Assembly (NCBI RefSeq): GCF_000972845.2
Contig: NC_040032.1
Location: 10,886,334-10,950,333 of the forward strand
Direction of reading: 5' to 3'
From: Larimichthys crocea
Taxonomy: Eukaryota; Chordata; Actinopteri; Sciaenidae
Length of the DNA stretch: 64,000 nt
The notes below the pieces were generated by a model that saw nothing but the letters and a program-made list of their open reading frames with translations, searched no databases and was not told the DNA's origin. The translations under genes and the position numbers were made by a program. Within the stretch, counting starts at the first letter, position 1. Each line of letters begins with the position of its first letter. This document shows, one piece after another, positions 12,707-25,000 of the stretch.

Positions 12707-12747
<41 letters not shown>

Positions 12748-14525
12748 TTACACACTCACAGTTTAATGACGCCTACTGTCAGCTAAGTTAACTTCCGCTA
12801 ATATATCACACCCTGCTGAGGCTATGAGGGGGTCTCTTGTACTATATTACATTTGTGAGTGATTCTGTTCACTACCTAAAGTGACCTATATACTGTATAT
12901 ATATTTATTACTATGCTGCTGCCTGATCCATGACCAGAAATATTCCAAATCAGTCTTATATCAGAGCTTTTACTGCATTAAAACACAGAGACTTGTGTTA
13001 TTGTCGTCTGTTCTCGTGGCTCACGCCTAACGTACATCGGCTGGGATGTTTTTTTGAGGCCGTGGCTTCAGTTTCCAGCAGATCTTTTGGGTGCTGAGAC
13101 GAAACAAACAGCTCAGTGGTCATCTCTCGCACTAAAAGTCAACCTAATCACACATTAGGGCCTGTGCTGTTGATGCATTATGAAAAGTCAGTCACTGGTT
13201 TCATGCTTAATAATCACTACAGCAGGACAAACATGTGTCACGTATGTTTGGTCTTAATATTGAAAGCTCAGATCATGTTTCTACGAGCAGAACGTTCCTT
13301 TATCTGCACTGATGGAGGATGTAGTCTAGATTCAGGTTTGAGGTTAGGTGGATGTAAACAATAATAAAACCTTATATCTGATATGAATCCATACTGTAAT
13401 GTGTACCTGTAAATGGTACGTGTCGTTGTGTGTGCACTTCTGTGTGTGCGCTTGTCATAAAAGGCCTGTTCTGCTTTATCTTAGTCCAACAGCAACACAG
13501 AACAAACACTCCCCCATGTTGCCTCCGGGTCGTGCCAATAAGCCGGCCAGATCTGCCAAGCAAGCTGCCACCCCATAGAAATAGCAAAGCAGAGCCCCCG
13601 TCCTGGCCAGCTCGCATTTTATAGCCTTTGTGCAAAGGCAGATACCAGACCAGGAACAGAGGGAGGCAGCAAAATCTGACTTCCTCCATTTCTGCATATA
13701 AAAATCAACCCATGGTTACTACAGTGTTTTAAAAGAGGACTCATATAAAAATCACCTTATAATGTAAGCAGAAAGTCATCATACCCATCGGATAGCTTTC
13801 AATATTTATCTGTTATTTCTTTAAATTTTGGAAAAAATGTCTTTAGCCTGTCTGGCATTTTATTAGAACAATAAAACACAGACTCTCAGTGATAAAACGT
13901 AAAACATAAAATGTAAGAAAAAGACACGTGAAGAGGAAAAAAATTCAAATCTGGTTTCTAAGAATCGAGCAGTTCTGTCGGGATAACTGACTAGCCAGAG
14001 GCGTCGTGTCACACCTGCCAGAGTTAAGCTGAGAGAATCTGGAAAAACAGAGAGTGTGAAGCTTCCTCCGTGACTCGCCTCTGTCATATTTTAAACTGAA
14101 AGAAATCGATGACAGACAGTTTTCACACAAAGAAATGGAATTAAACAAAAGGTAAAAGCGAACGTGAGAGAGAAAATACAGATGTTTTGTGTTCGTGTGT
14201 GTTCAAGTCTTACTTGTAATCAGTGAGATAATGTCGTGTATGCATGAAGACTGTCTAAGACATGTCTAACCTCTTGCTGTTAAACAAAAAATAAAATATC
14301 ATAGTGCCAATTAGGCCAGTCCCAGACAAGGGGTGGGGTTGGTTTATATTAAACCCCCACCTCTACCGCCCGCCCGCCCGCCTGCCTGCTCCCACCCGCA
14401 CGCTCAATGGCACATTAATAAAACATAGCCCACACTTTGGGGTCCTGCTTGCTGTGTAATTGGCAAATTAAAAAGTGAGATGTGTTAAATGCATCCTTAA
14501 GAGACGGTATACATCATCCCCACCT

Positions 14526-14565
<40 letters not shown>

Positions 14566-16103
14566 CTCATTCCACAGCAGTCCCTGTGAAGCCTCTCTGT
14601 AGTCAGCAGTGGGGCTGACGCTCTTCTGGTATTATCTGGCTTAAGGGCGTTTTCTCGGTTTGTATTAGCGTGTTGATGGCTGACTCACGCTCTTAATATT
14701 ATCTCCATCTGAGTCCAGAGCTGAGTGTTGATTAGATCTATCAATTGCAGCTTTACGAATTCCAAAACCTCTCCCAACTTAAGCAACACCGACATTAATC
14801 TAAATCACCAACCCCTTTTTTTTTTGTCTCTGTGCCTTCTTCCCTGATCTGTTCATCAGTGTAGCACTCAGGCGAGCTGCCGTGTTGTGTTGTTTGTGAC
14901 CATCTAGATAAAGAATCAACATTTAGTCTTTAAATCATCTGCTGGTTATTCCATATAGAAATCCAATAAGGTAACCGTGGCACAGTTTCATCAGCAGATA
15001 CAGTGATACGTAAAGTTTAGAGGTTAAATCTGTTTGTTAAGCATCATCAGTCAAATTCTCAAAGCACCTCCATCACTGGGTGCACTGTAAGTGTGTAGAC
15101 ATGGGTCCAGTGTGTAGACTTTAATAGCATCTAGCAGTGAACTTCAACAGATTGCAACCGACTGAATACTCCTTGCCTCACCCTCCCCGTCTGAGTATGT
15201 AGGATAATGCTTATAGGCCACAAAGCTTGTGCACTTAGAGGCGGTGTCAGTGTGTCTGAGGAGCAGATCTCTCCGTTGATATAAAAGGCTCAATCTAAGT
15301 TAACATAAGCATAATGATTCATATCTGCATTTTATTATACACTAACAAAATAATACTTACCAACAGATCCTCCTGAATCTCACACACTAGACCTCTGACT
15401 TTATTATGAGGTGTTTGCAGATTTGAATGATATTCTCCGGGGTAATGAAATTACAGTTGTGTAACAGTGTCGATCATGTCTGGCTGATCTTTCAAATCAG
15501 GTCAGTATCAGTTTAGATTAGAGTTTGGCATTTTATGTAATTTACCTTATTTGAGAACTTTCATTGAGTTATTATTATTAAGTAATAAGTTTTTTAAAAA
15601 ATCTGATGATCCAAACAACGAATACTGACGATCCAAATCCAGAACAAGGACTTGTAAATACAGATCTAATACACTGAATCTGTGCATCACTACTCGTTAT
15701 AAATATTTAAGTTCACTCAAAATAGTAAAAAGTAAACTATCATCTTGACTGTTTTTCTGTTTGTGTGTCTTCTGTCTATGCAGGAGGCCCATTTAGGTCC
15801 TCATGTAACACAAAGCCTTTGTGAAAGCACTCTCCTGACATCTGCTGGCTAATAGAGGAAATACTGACCGTATCAACAGCCATGCATTCGATATTAAGTT
15901 AAAAATGCTGCAGTGTTATTATTAATATCTCTTAACCCTGAGCCCATTCTCCTGTTCTCCCTTCACAGATAGTCGACTCTTTGTTCATCGGCCGCTACGT
16001 CTTGTTGGCCGTGGTGAGCGCGGTCTTTCTGGTGGTGTTCTTCATACTGCTCCCCTTTCATTTCCTGGAGCCGGTCTATGCCAAGGCCTTAAGAATGCAC
16101 TGA
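10459..16103 (+). CDS. tmem218: Transmembrane protein 218, three coding exons
   Basis: Coding exons are 10459-10568, 12585-12687 and 15969-16103, joined with phases 2 and 0, giving 115 codons and a TGA stop. This is the length I expect for vertebrate TMEM218. The product starts MASTVLQVGTG and ends AKALRMH. It has three hydrophobic segments at about residues 8-31, 38-56 and 80-103, and a short polar loop (PRSPETTPPFKEIE) between the second and third. Donors are GTGAGA and GTGAGC; acceptors are CCAG and ACAG. The ATG has G at -3 and G at +4. From family knowledge, TMEM218 is a small membrane protein of the ciliary transition zone that works with the TMEM67 module, and human mutations cause Joubert/Meckel-type ciliopathy. 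Its position beside robo4/robo3 agrees with the human 11q24 neighbourhood. Exon 2 lies between two long dinucleotide repeats, reported separately. Identification rests on recalled sequence, not on a search. Confidence 0.93.
11067..11796. mobile_element. Outer hAT-type MITE with perfect 8-bp target duplication
   Basis: Begins TAGGGATGCACGATATTTAT and ends ATATCATGCATCACTA, so the ends form imperfect terminal inverted repeats (TAGKGATGCAYGATAT). It is flanked by identical GGATCAGT at 11059-11066 and 11797-11804. An 8-bp duplication is diagnostic of hAT transposition. It is interrupted by the element at 11161-11656. No transposase frame. Confidence 0.88.
11161..11656. mobile_element. Inner hAT-type MITE nested in the outer one
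   Basis: Begins TAGGGCTGCCACGATTAGTC and ends GTTTGTGGCAGCCCTA; TAGGGCTGCCAC is a perfect 12-bp terminal inverted repeat, and subterminal TAGTCGACTAATCG palindromes follow. It is flanked by identical ATTTTAAC at 11153-11160 and 11657-11664. The centre (about 11400-11560) is GC-rich and unlike the ends, so the element may carry captured sequence. No transposase frame. Confidence 0.9.
12539..12578. repeat. (GT)20 microsatellite abutting the tmem218 exon 2 acceptor
   Basis: Forty uninterrupted bases of GT end six bases before exon 2, so the usual polypyrimidine tract is replaced by a UG repeat in the pre-mRNA. Confidence 0.97.
12709..12744. repeat. (CA)18 microsatellite just after the tmem218 exon 2 donor
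   Basis: Thirty-six bases of CA starting 21 bases after the exon 2 boundary. Complementary in the transcript to the (GT)20 on the other side of the exon. Confidence 0.97.
14528..14560. repeat. (CA)n microsatellite
   Basis: About 16 CA units in tmem218 intron 2. Confidence 0.97.
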
Positions 16104-16356
16104 AGCTGCCAGGGTCAAAGCTGGCACCGGGATCCCATCACTGATGTACACAAGACAAGCTGATGAGACTCACACACACACTCACCGCTTCATGTGGAAA
16201 CAGACTACAGAATGCATCCCAAACACAAACAGCAGGAGAGACGGTGTTTTCTTCATGGCCGACTGTTTGCTGCTTGTCGACTGTTTATGTACAAATGAGA
16301 TATCCCACAGTGCCCTTGTTGTTTATTCCTATTTTGTATCATTTAATAATGAGATG

Positions 16357-16362
16357 AATAAA
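16357..16362 (+). terminator. tmem218 polyadenylation signal
   Basis: A canonical AATAAA lies 254 bp after the tmem218 stop codon and is followed by a T/GT-rich stretch (TTTCTTATTTGACGTGTG). This implies a short 3' UTR of about 16104-16380. Confidence 0.7.
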
Positions 16363-16790
16363 TCGTTTCTTATTTGACGTGTGTAAAGTTCGACCAGCAC
16401 TGAAACATTCCTTCCATCTTTTTAGAAAGAAATCAAATATTTAGGTTGCTCCATTGATTTGTCTTCTTTTTATTGCTTGATCTCACATGTTCATTCAACT
16501 GGACTGAACAATCTTTAGTACATATGTTTAATATTGTACATGGTCCCTGCAGCCCATTTATTTACTGCTTTTCCAGAATATTCTGTACCAAACTGATGAA
16601 TAAGATTAAATCCCCTCAGTGAGTTTTTAGTTTTTCTTCTTGTTCCCTTTGTTTGGATGTTTCTGCTCCACACCTGCTGATAATCCAGTTTTACATGGAC
16701 TATGATTATTATTATTATGATTTCTTGATAAGTTCGATGAGTAGATTGATACATCTATATATCTGTACATCGAGTAGGAAGTTACTGTGC

Positions 16791-16920
16791 AGGTTCGATC
16801 CCCGGCTCCTCCGGTCTGTATGTTAAAGTGTCCTTGGGCAAGATACTGCTGCACCATCAGTGTATGAATGTGTGTGAATGAGATATGTAGTGTAAAGAAA
16901 CTCTTTGAGTGGTTGAAGAT
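16791..16920 (-). mobile_element. SINE-like repeat fragment with Pol III B-box
   Basis: Reads GGTTCGATCCC (16792-16802), a perfect tRNA-type B-box, then GTGTCCTTGGGCAAGATACT and CATCAGTGTATGAATGTGTG. The same blocks occur in reverse orientation at 29902-30105 and 56974-57208. I recognise the layout as a common teleost interspersed repeat whose consensus includes CTTGCCCAAGGACACTTCGA and GGACGACCCGCTCTACC. It is given minus strand only to mark it as opposite to the other two copies. Confidence 0.7.
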
Positions 16921-18300
16921 ATTTTATCTGTTTGTTCAATCCATAGAAAACAAATGTAATAATTACAATTTGCTAGTTTACAGTAGGTGATTTGATTCTT
17001 CTTAAGAAAATGTCCTGTCCAGGTCAGCAGCAGCGGTTTGGGATGTTTACAAAAATGTTTCAGTGGTTAATAAGATCACTCCTCTGTACGGTCATCATAT
17101 CAAACCTGCCACATATTAGATAGTCAGTTGTGATTGGCCTGGCCTGACTCAGAGCGGGTGGAAATCTGTCTGAACGGGAGTGTGGCCAGACGCATCTGCC
17201 AGAGAAAATAAAATATGAGTTCACAGATTTTGTCTAGTTCCCAGGCTAGCATCAATCATATCATCAAACTCACAGCAGCAGAACGAATAAGTGAACTTCC
17301 CAAAGTGTCTGTTCCTGAAAGGAAACAAGCTGTCAGCCGGTGTAACTGGTAGGAAGGTACGTTGTTATTTCATGTGTGGTCAGAAGTTTATTTGAGGATA
17401 GGGCAGGTGATTTATGAAGAAGTGAGGCCCACACGACTTTACAGAACACAGTCGTAGCTTTCTCTGTGAAATGTATCATTGTGTTTTGCTATTCTACGTT
17501 TTTGGTAACACATTTTTGCCAACCACTGAATCATATCCTGTGCCGCGCTGTCAGTAGTTTGACAAACACAGTGCGGCATTCACATGGTTATGATGCTGAT
17601 TCCATGGGGTATAAATAAGCAAATGATTCCATAGAGAGTAATGAGCTTTTGCAGTCTAGAGGCTCAATTATAAACACTTGCCCCCCTCCCACCTCCATTT
17701 TAAAAGTGTGAAGCCTGAGGAGACGTGGAGTGGAATTCCAACCAGGATGATGAAAGAGAATCTAATGAATCAAAACCAATCCTATTAGTTCCGGCCCACA
17801 TCTCCATACTGTGGTCCTTTTTCTGCACAACAATCCACCGCATGATTTCACACAAGCTGGGGAACTGGGGGATTTCAGCAGGGTGGGATAGGGGGGGGAT
17901 CTGAAAAACCTTTCAACCTGGAGGGACTTGTTGCCTGTAATTGACCGCATGATTACCGCAAAACATGATCTTAGCCCCTCGCAGAAAGTGGCACCGAGGA
18001 ACGAGCTCGTTTAAACCGAGGGAGACGAAGATATTCCCTTTAACTTCAGCTTCTTTGTTCCATCACTGATCAACAAATTACCTCTGTGAGAACATTCACT
18101 CGCAGTTTATGTTTCAAGGTCACAATGCAAAGAGTGTTTACACCAATTCCTCAGTGTTTTGAAGCCTCCAAACTCAAGGTCTTTCCAGTCCCTGAAGAGT
18201 GAGTCGAAGGAGGAGAACTGACAGTATTCCTTGGCTTACCCTCTCGTTCTCACACACTCCCTCGCTCCACCTCACCTTTTTAATCTTCCTCTCTTCCCCA

Positions 18301-18304
<4 letters not shown>

Positions 18305-18336
<32 letters not shown>
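18305..18336. repeat. (CT)n microsatellite
   Basis: Sixteen uninterrupted CT units. Confidence 0.97.
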
Positions 18337-18339
<3 letters not shown>

Positions 18340-19989
18340 ACATCCTTTCCTCATTTCAATTTTTGCGACTAAACTCCATCTCTGGGGAGTGGGAAAATGA
18401 GCAGAACAAAGCATGTGGGGGTTTGAGGATCATTTGGAACTGGGAGACAGAGTCTTTGTGGCGCAGCCAGCTGGACATATAAAGAGATGGGGGCGGGCGA
18501 GATAGAGAAAGAGGGGTGGGTGGGTTGGGGGGGGCAATGCAAGGGCAAAGAGGTGTGAGGAGAAAGCTCAGGGTGCTTGGTTTTTGAAACCGCCGAGGGG
18601 ACGGGGTGTGCTCCTCTCTGGTAGATCCCGCATTCAGATGCACCCAAGCGGAACTCCTGGCTTGCCGTTCACATCCATAGCCATCTCTCCCTCTGTTTGT
18701 GATATGGATACCGTCACCGCCCCACCCAGCTCTCACAACACCGAAAATCCATTAAGGATTTCAGCCGGTGCACTTATCCCAGAAGAATGCGATTCAGTTC
18801 ATGTTAAATCAAGCAGATGGCAATGTTTGCAATCCTTTCAGAAAGTTTGGTAAATAAAACTCGACGAGTCCTCCGCGGGGTAAAACTAAAAATGCACGAG
18901 TTCATTTTAAATCCTCATATAGGCTTGGATTAAATACGGGTTTATTAGCCAACAAGTGGGTGTTTGGCAAACCTGAAGACATCAGGGTTCACTGGCTGGG
19001 TATTTCACTGAGCTGTGAAAGAGCCACTGATGGAACGTGGAAATGAACCAGAGCCTTGTCACCCGAGCAACAAACTATGCAGTTTTGTGGCCAAGAAGAG
19101 TTTTTTCTCAGCGCTGCCTGGTTGTGCTCTATTATGCACTCTTGTGTATAGCCAAGGGATGCTATCATTGCAACACACACTAGGGGGGCAGAATCCTTAA
19201 GCTGAGATCCCGGTGTTGCCTTGGCCTTTTACCTCTCTCTCTCAGGAAAGGATTACCCTAAAGCTCGGCCTCTCGGGGGGACGATGAAGGCCCAGATTAG
19301 AGGTCAGGTCTCTCGCCAATAGCCCTCTGCTGTTTGGACATGACACCCCATTGCGGGCCGAAGCTCGACCCTATGGGGGGTTCTATTTTGACAGTGTTGA
19401 AGACATGATTGAATATTGGCCGGGCTTAGAAAAGGCAGTGGCTACACCGATCAAAGAAAATGTTCACAATAGTTGAACATGGGTGGTCACAGAGCACGCT
19501 CAGGCTCCAGCTGGCCTGCTCTTTAATATTTTAGCTTTTTGATTGAACTAGGTACAGTTTGGCACAGAAGGTTAACACAGACAGAGAGAATGGTTTAAAA
19601 ATGTTACGATGGATGCACAGAGTTTTTCTTGCAGGATTTGTGACGTCACATCTTGTTTGGAAACCGATCACGGTTCAGCAGTTAACTAACACACTAAGTG
19701 TGATGTGGAAACTTTTAATAACTTTTAATTAACTTCAAAAGATTCTGTATTTTTCAGCGAGGGAGAAACAGTAGAACTGGATAAGTGAATATTTTTGTGA
19801 AAAAAAAACTACAGACACATATTAGATTTGAACCTATTTTTATATATTTTAAAACATGTCTTCAGGGCTTTTCATTTTAGTTGTATTTCTTTCATATACA
19901 AGGTTCATTTATTAGCATTTAGGAAATTAAATCAAAGATCTAGTCTCTTTATATTACACACACATCAGAATTCTATAAATGGATAAACA

Positions 19990-20290
19990 AATACTAAGTA
20001 ATAAGAAACTCTTCTTTGTGGAAATCGAGGCGCCTGAGGAAAGAAGCTGCTCTGTAGTTTGATGGTACATCATCTCTTGCCAGCTGGCAGCAGAGTGAAC
20101 AGGCCGTGGCCGGGATTGGCCTTTTTCAGCATCCTTTGGGCTCTGCACATCACTGATGCTCAGTAGATGGCTACCCGTGATGTTCTGGGTTGTTTTAATC
20201 TCTCGCTGCAGAGCCATCCTGTCCTGGGCCGTGCACATCTCATGCCAGTCTGTAATCTGTCCATTCAGGACGCTTTTTATTGCTCCTCTG
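19990..20290. mobile_element. Retroelement-like repeat fragment
   Basis: Contains AGAAGCTGCTCTGTAGTTTG, CTCTTGCCAGCTGGCAGCAG and AGTGAACAGGCCGTGGCCGG, phrases I recognise from a repetitive fish family (reverse-strand LINE-type). No intact frame. The family name is not assigned. Confidence 0.45.
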
Positions 20291-22035
20291 TAAAAGGTAA
20301 CAAGCCTTTTGCTTCTTTAATTTCCCTGAAGAAATAAAAGGCGTTCAGTGCAAACATTACATTCATATATTTCATTGAATTTAAAGATAGAGAACTTCTT
20401 TAGGATTGACTAGATTCATAACAGCTTATGTCACTCTTACATGTGGATGTTCTGCGTTTCTATATGACACAAGAGATTATAATTGATTGATTCATTGCTC
20501 TAGTTAATTTATGGCTGCATGAAAGCACTGATATTAACACAAATCTAGTAGGTATTATAGATTATATTATTTTTCTGTGTTATCTGTGTTCATCTGTTTT
20601 AGATTATCCATTTTATTACAGTTTAGCAAGTTTATTAGACTTCACTCAGCACCATCCACTGTTAAAATAGCCGGGTGTAGAATACTACACAGCGCCAGTT
20701 ATAGATGTCACGAGGTCATTTTCATCAGGCATTAAATGAGTAAATGATGATGAATGTTGTTGTTTGAGGTCTTTCTGATAAATCCTGTGGTGGAATTCAT
20801 TACCTCTTTTTCATCAACATATTGAAAACAAAAAGTTTTGCATGAAGAGTGAAAATAAGGAAGGTCAATCATAATCTTATGACTCAGTCTATCTGCAGCA
20901 CGTTGTATGAAAGCCCCATCAGAAGTGTAATCTCTGTACACTCTGGGTGTCCACTCAAACCAGACTAACTGACTGTGTTCTAAATTAAAGCAGAACATTC
21001 TGACAAGCCCGACTTCATACTTTTGTTTGCTTCTTATGGGGCGAGCCAAGATGATGTATGAGACTCATACTGTGCAGACAGGCAGCTACAAATTTGCTTG
21101 GCTAGTTGACTGGTGGGAGGTTGGGTAGTGAGTCGTGGGAGGTGGGGATGGATGGATGGAGGGGGGGAGTTGTCACATTAAAGCGACGCGGTGAAAGAGA
21201 AAGAGAAGCCTTTGTACCCGTTTCGTCTGTTTTGAAGCTGTTGTTTGTCAAATGAAACAACATTCCTCCGCTGCGATAATTTACATCTGACCATGTGAAC
21301 TCCAAATTAAAAATGATGCTTTGTTGAAGCAGAGAGAAATGTTCTTCACCTCTGCACTGCAGATTAACTTCATATCTTTACATGTGCACCTTTTTCTTTT
21401 ATATCATTTGCTAATTTTAGGTGAAATATTTGACTTTCAGCACATTTAACTTGTGCAATATATTCAACTTATGTGATAATCAAAAATTGTTCTGCTACAT
21501 TGATCAGTCACATGTTAGACATTTGATTAATGGAACTGATCTGACTTGGGAAAACAGGCCTCTCTGTGTTACCTCCCCTTTATTTCAACCTCCTCTCGCC
21601 TCCTTCCACCCCTAGACTGAGCCTTGTTTTCTGCGCCCCCCCCTCCCCTTATCCTATGCAGAATGAATGGCACAGATGTTGTTGGACAAGACAGTACCCC
21701 TTGGTCCCCTTCCCCTCACTATTCGCTCAGCATGAGGTCTGAAACTTGTTTTTTGATCATTGTTTCCCCCCAACTTCTCCCTCCTCGAGGGAAAAAAGGA
21801 CCCAAAGAGGAGGGAGATGGGGAGACCAAGAGCAGCCAAATTAAAGAGGGAGGGAAGAGGAGCGCACAACCATGTTTAAGGAATATGAAGAAAACACAGA
21901 GTTTAACAATTTCCAAATAACAAGTGGTGCATAGGAAAGGTCACGTGCTAAACGTCTGTGGACTGTCACAGTAGAGGATTCAGATTTTGAGGGTATGGAT
22001 GGTGCGGTGGAGCTGCAGTAAGGGGCTCGGTGTCT

Positions 22036-22062
22036 TGCATCCAGGAAGTGTTGTGACTGAAG
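22036..22062 (+). promoter_or_regulatory. ETS-type motif beside the upstream robo4 start
   Basis: CCAGGAAGTG at 22041-22050 fits the GGAA-core ETS/GABP consensus and lies 13 bp before the upstream robo4 ATG. Mammalian ROBO4 expression in endothelium is known to depend on ETS-family factors. A CACGTG E-box lies about 120 bp upstream, in GGTCACGTGC near 21940. A single motif is weak evidence. Confidence 0.3.
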
Positions 22063-25000
22063 ATGCGGGTCAGTGCGTGGCTTCTCTGGGTGTCCTGGTT
22101 CTACACCTGGGCAGAGTACTCACAGAGGTGTGAGTGCCAAGACATCTCTCTCACCGAGTGGGGATTCGACAAGGGGTCAAAGAGCCGGGTCAGGGAGCAT
22201 GTTCGTCACGGTGGTGGACACCAGCACACGCCTCACAGGAACAGGCTGCACCGCAGAAAAGGTGAGCCCTGAACTCTCGCAACTTTTCAGATCGGAGGCA
22301 TGCAGCAACCTGCTGCACGTCAACTGACGTTGTGTCATGCATGGAGATGTAAAAGTATGCAATAACAGATAGTTTAGCAGCTTATTTGAGATGCATTAGA
22401 AGTCAGAGTACTTTAGTAATTTGATGCAGGGCATTATTTTAAAATACAAATAAATCTGAATAAAATAAACTCACATTGACTTTACTTGTTCCTCGTTTGG
22501 TATCCTGCAGATTGCACTGCTTTATATATAAAAGTAACAACAAATTAACCATTTCCTCTGTTTATAACATGTATATTTTTTTCCTTTATGACTTTATTAA
22601 AACAAAAGATGTAGAAAAGTAGTGAAGTAACTGTTCCCTCTGCCGCAAACAGAGCTGATACATTTGATGAAAATGAAACAAAGTAATAACCATGACATGT
22701 TATATGTATGGACTATGCATCTTTGCCAAAATACAGAGTATATTATCACATCTACGATGTTTGGGAGTTCAAACTCTCTGTAAAAAAGTACTGTCTGGAT
22801 ATAGACTCACTTTATTGAGCTGTTTTATAGCTGATGTGAGACAAATGAAAAATGTGTTGTGTAAAATGTTTCACACTTGTCGATGTGTTTAAATTTGTCT
22901 TTTGGTGGCACATCTATCTGTTTAAACCTATTATAGGAATCATATTCATGTTCTAACTGTGAAGGGTAAAATATGAACGTTTTGTGTGTTCACAGAACAT
23001 CTGTTTGCTTTTTAACAGGTTTAATTGCTCTGTAGGACAGTTTAAGTATTACATCAAATATTTTATTCTTTAGAAACAAACTATTCAACCAATTTATTCA
23101 AAGCGGGAAAGTGTAATTATAGTGTGTGTGAAAGAAACGTGTTTACATAAAGATAAACAGTTTGCTGTCATCCCCACTACGTAATTATTTCAGTTAAGTG
23201 CAGCCATGAAGAAATGGAGGCGCAGCGTGTTTCAATACAGAATGCATTTCTGTTTAAAGCAGCCTTTCATGTTGACAGTGATTGTTGGTTCCTTTACATA
23301 ACACACTTGAATTACACTCTGAATTTACTCTGAAGTCACTTTTTATCACATTCCTCACTATAGCTGACACATTCTTTCTTTTTCTTATTCCATCCCGCCC
23401 TCTATGCCCGGTCCAATACTTCCCCTGACCTTTGGTCTACAGCCTGAAAGAGGTTCCTTCCCTCGGCACATCTCTCAGTCCAGCACCATTCCCATGGGCT
23501 GTGTTTAGCCGGGACTCATCCTTCATCCTCTCTAAACCTTTTGTTGCAGAGTGAAAGCTGGCCGATGCCGGGGCCATCAAGCCCAAGTTGTTGGATCAAT
23601 ATAAACATCCATCACTTAGCCCTGGGCTTTTCTGAGCCGCACAATGAACAGCTCACCAAACAATGCTTTATTTATGTGAGCCATTGGAAGGAATGAACTA
23701 GTGGTAGTTCACTTATTTCTGGGTCGCCCTCGCTTTGCCATGATGGAGCCTGAAAATAACTCAGTGTCTGTTTTAATCCTTCCCAAAGTTGCATTTGAGC
23801 CTAATTGCATTACTCTTTATACTTTAAATACAATCACACCGTAGTAAACAGAATTCATTATCTTGGCTGTGTTGTTTTTGTATTTTGAATACAGGAAATT
23901 AAAATACTTTCCTGTTACGAATCATACAGATTAGAAAGCCACCAATTAAACTTCACAAAGAGAGAACAACATGTTATTACAAAGAGTTTGTTCTCATTTG
24001 TGTCTCTGTCTCACAGGCACTTTTAGCTTCTTGCAGCAGTACTAATTACAAATCATGGCATACATTGACATGCATAACTATGTTTTCATCAGTGTGTAAT
24101 CACCTGATTATAAGAATCGTTATGTTTTTGTTTGCATAGATTGAGCTTTTCATATCTAGGTCGTGCTTCCTCGTCCATGGATTTGATCTGCCGTGCCGAC
24201 ATCAGCTCTACATAGAGCATTGTGTGATGATATTAGCAGGCAAACTGACTTTTATGAGTATGCTCACTTTTCTAGTGAGTTAGTCTATAAATAAAGAGTT
24301 AAAGTGAACAGCTTACTTACAGTTGAACTACTTGGTGGACTCTTACAGATCCATAATTTCCTTCTATTGTTTAGAATCATGGCAGGCTTCCTGCCTCACA
24401 GAGCTGCTGCCACAAACTGTCAACAGCAAACTAGAAAAGTGCCAAGACGGACCCAGCAAAGATCAATACATCCACCACAGACAGTTTAATTTAATTAGAT
24501 AAGAGTGGCTAATAAAATAGTCTGAACTACACTCTGAGATTTCAGTGTTTGATGGTGTACCATCTTTAGGAAGCAGAAGAGTTTAATATTTTTATTTCCA
24601 CATAATTTGATAGATTAAAAATATATTCAGATAATAAATTCAGATTTTATTCTCATCCCTCAGGTTCCACATGTTGAACATTTGAATGGAGGCATGCGTC
24701 ATGACGCCATCATGACTTTTTGCCACTGCGTCTGTCAAATCTGACAAAGAAAGCTAGAACATTACCGGAAGCTGAAGGCATTATATTCAAATTAAAATAC
24801 GTCTTTCCAAATTGCAAGGAAGTTTAAAGAGAAGTGGTGGGAGTTCATAAGTTATTCTTCTTCTTACTCCTTTTTGAATATGTACTTCTATGTTTAAATG
24901 TTTTGCCTTACTTCTGTTTTTATTTTGGTTTGCATATTCGAAATAAACACTTCAATCAATAAAAAAAAATCTAAATTAATAGCAATAAATGGCAGCAAAA

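Larger units (their letters stand above)
12688..15968 (+). other. tmem218 intron 2
   Basis: Holds CA repeats (12709-12744, 14528-14560). It also holds a conserved-looking low-repeat block at about 14300-14510 with GCCAATTAGGCCAG, a CCCGCC run and TGTGTAATTGGCAAATTAAA. No coding exon or recognised RNA gene. Confidence 0.7.
16380..22030. other. Intergenic region between tmem218 and robo4
   Basis: No coding gene recognised on either strand; in human several genes (SLC37A2, CCDC15, HEPACAM) lie in this interval. It contains a SINE-like fragment (16791-16920), a (CT)n repeat (18305-18336), and a retroelement-like segment (about 19990-20290). Two low-repeat stretches (17640-18010 and 19060-19400) look like constrained noncoding DNA. 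The last kilobase should hold the upstream robo4 promoter. Confidence 0.6.

Noticed and set aside
16792..16802. tRNA gene suggested by GGTTCGATCCC
   Set aside because: Only the B-box is present, with no cloverleaf or A-box at correct distance; the surrounding sequence matches the SINE-like repeat.
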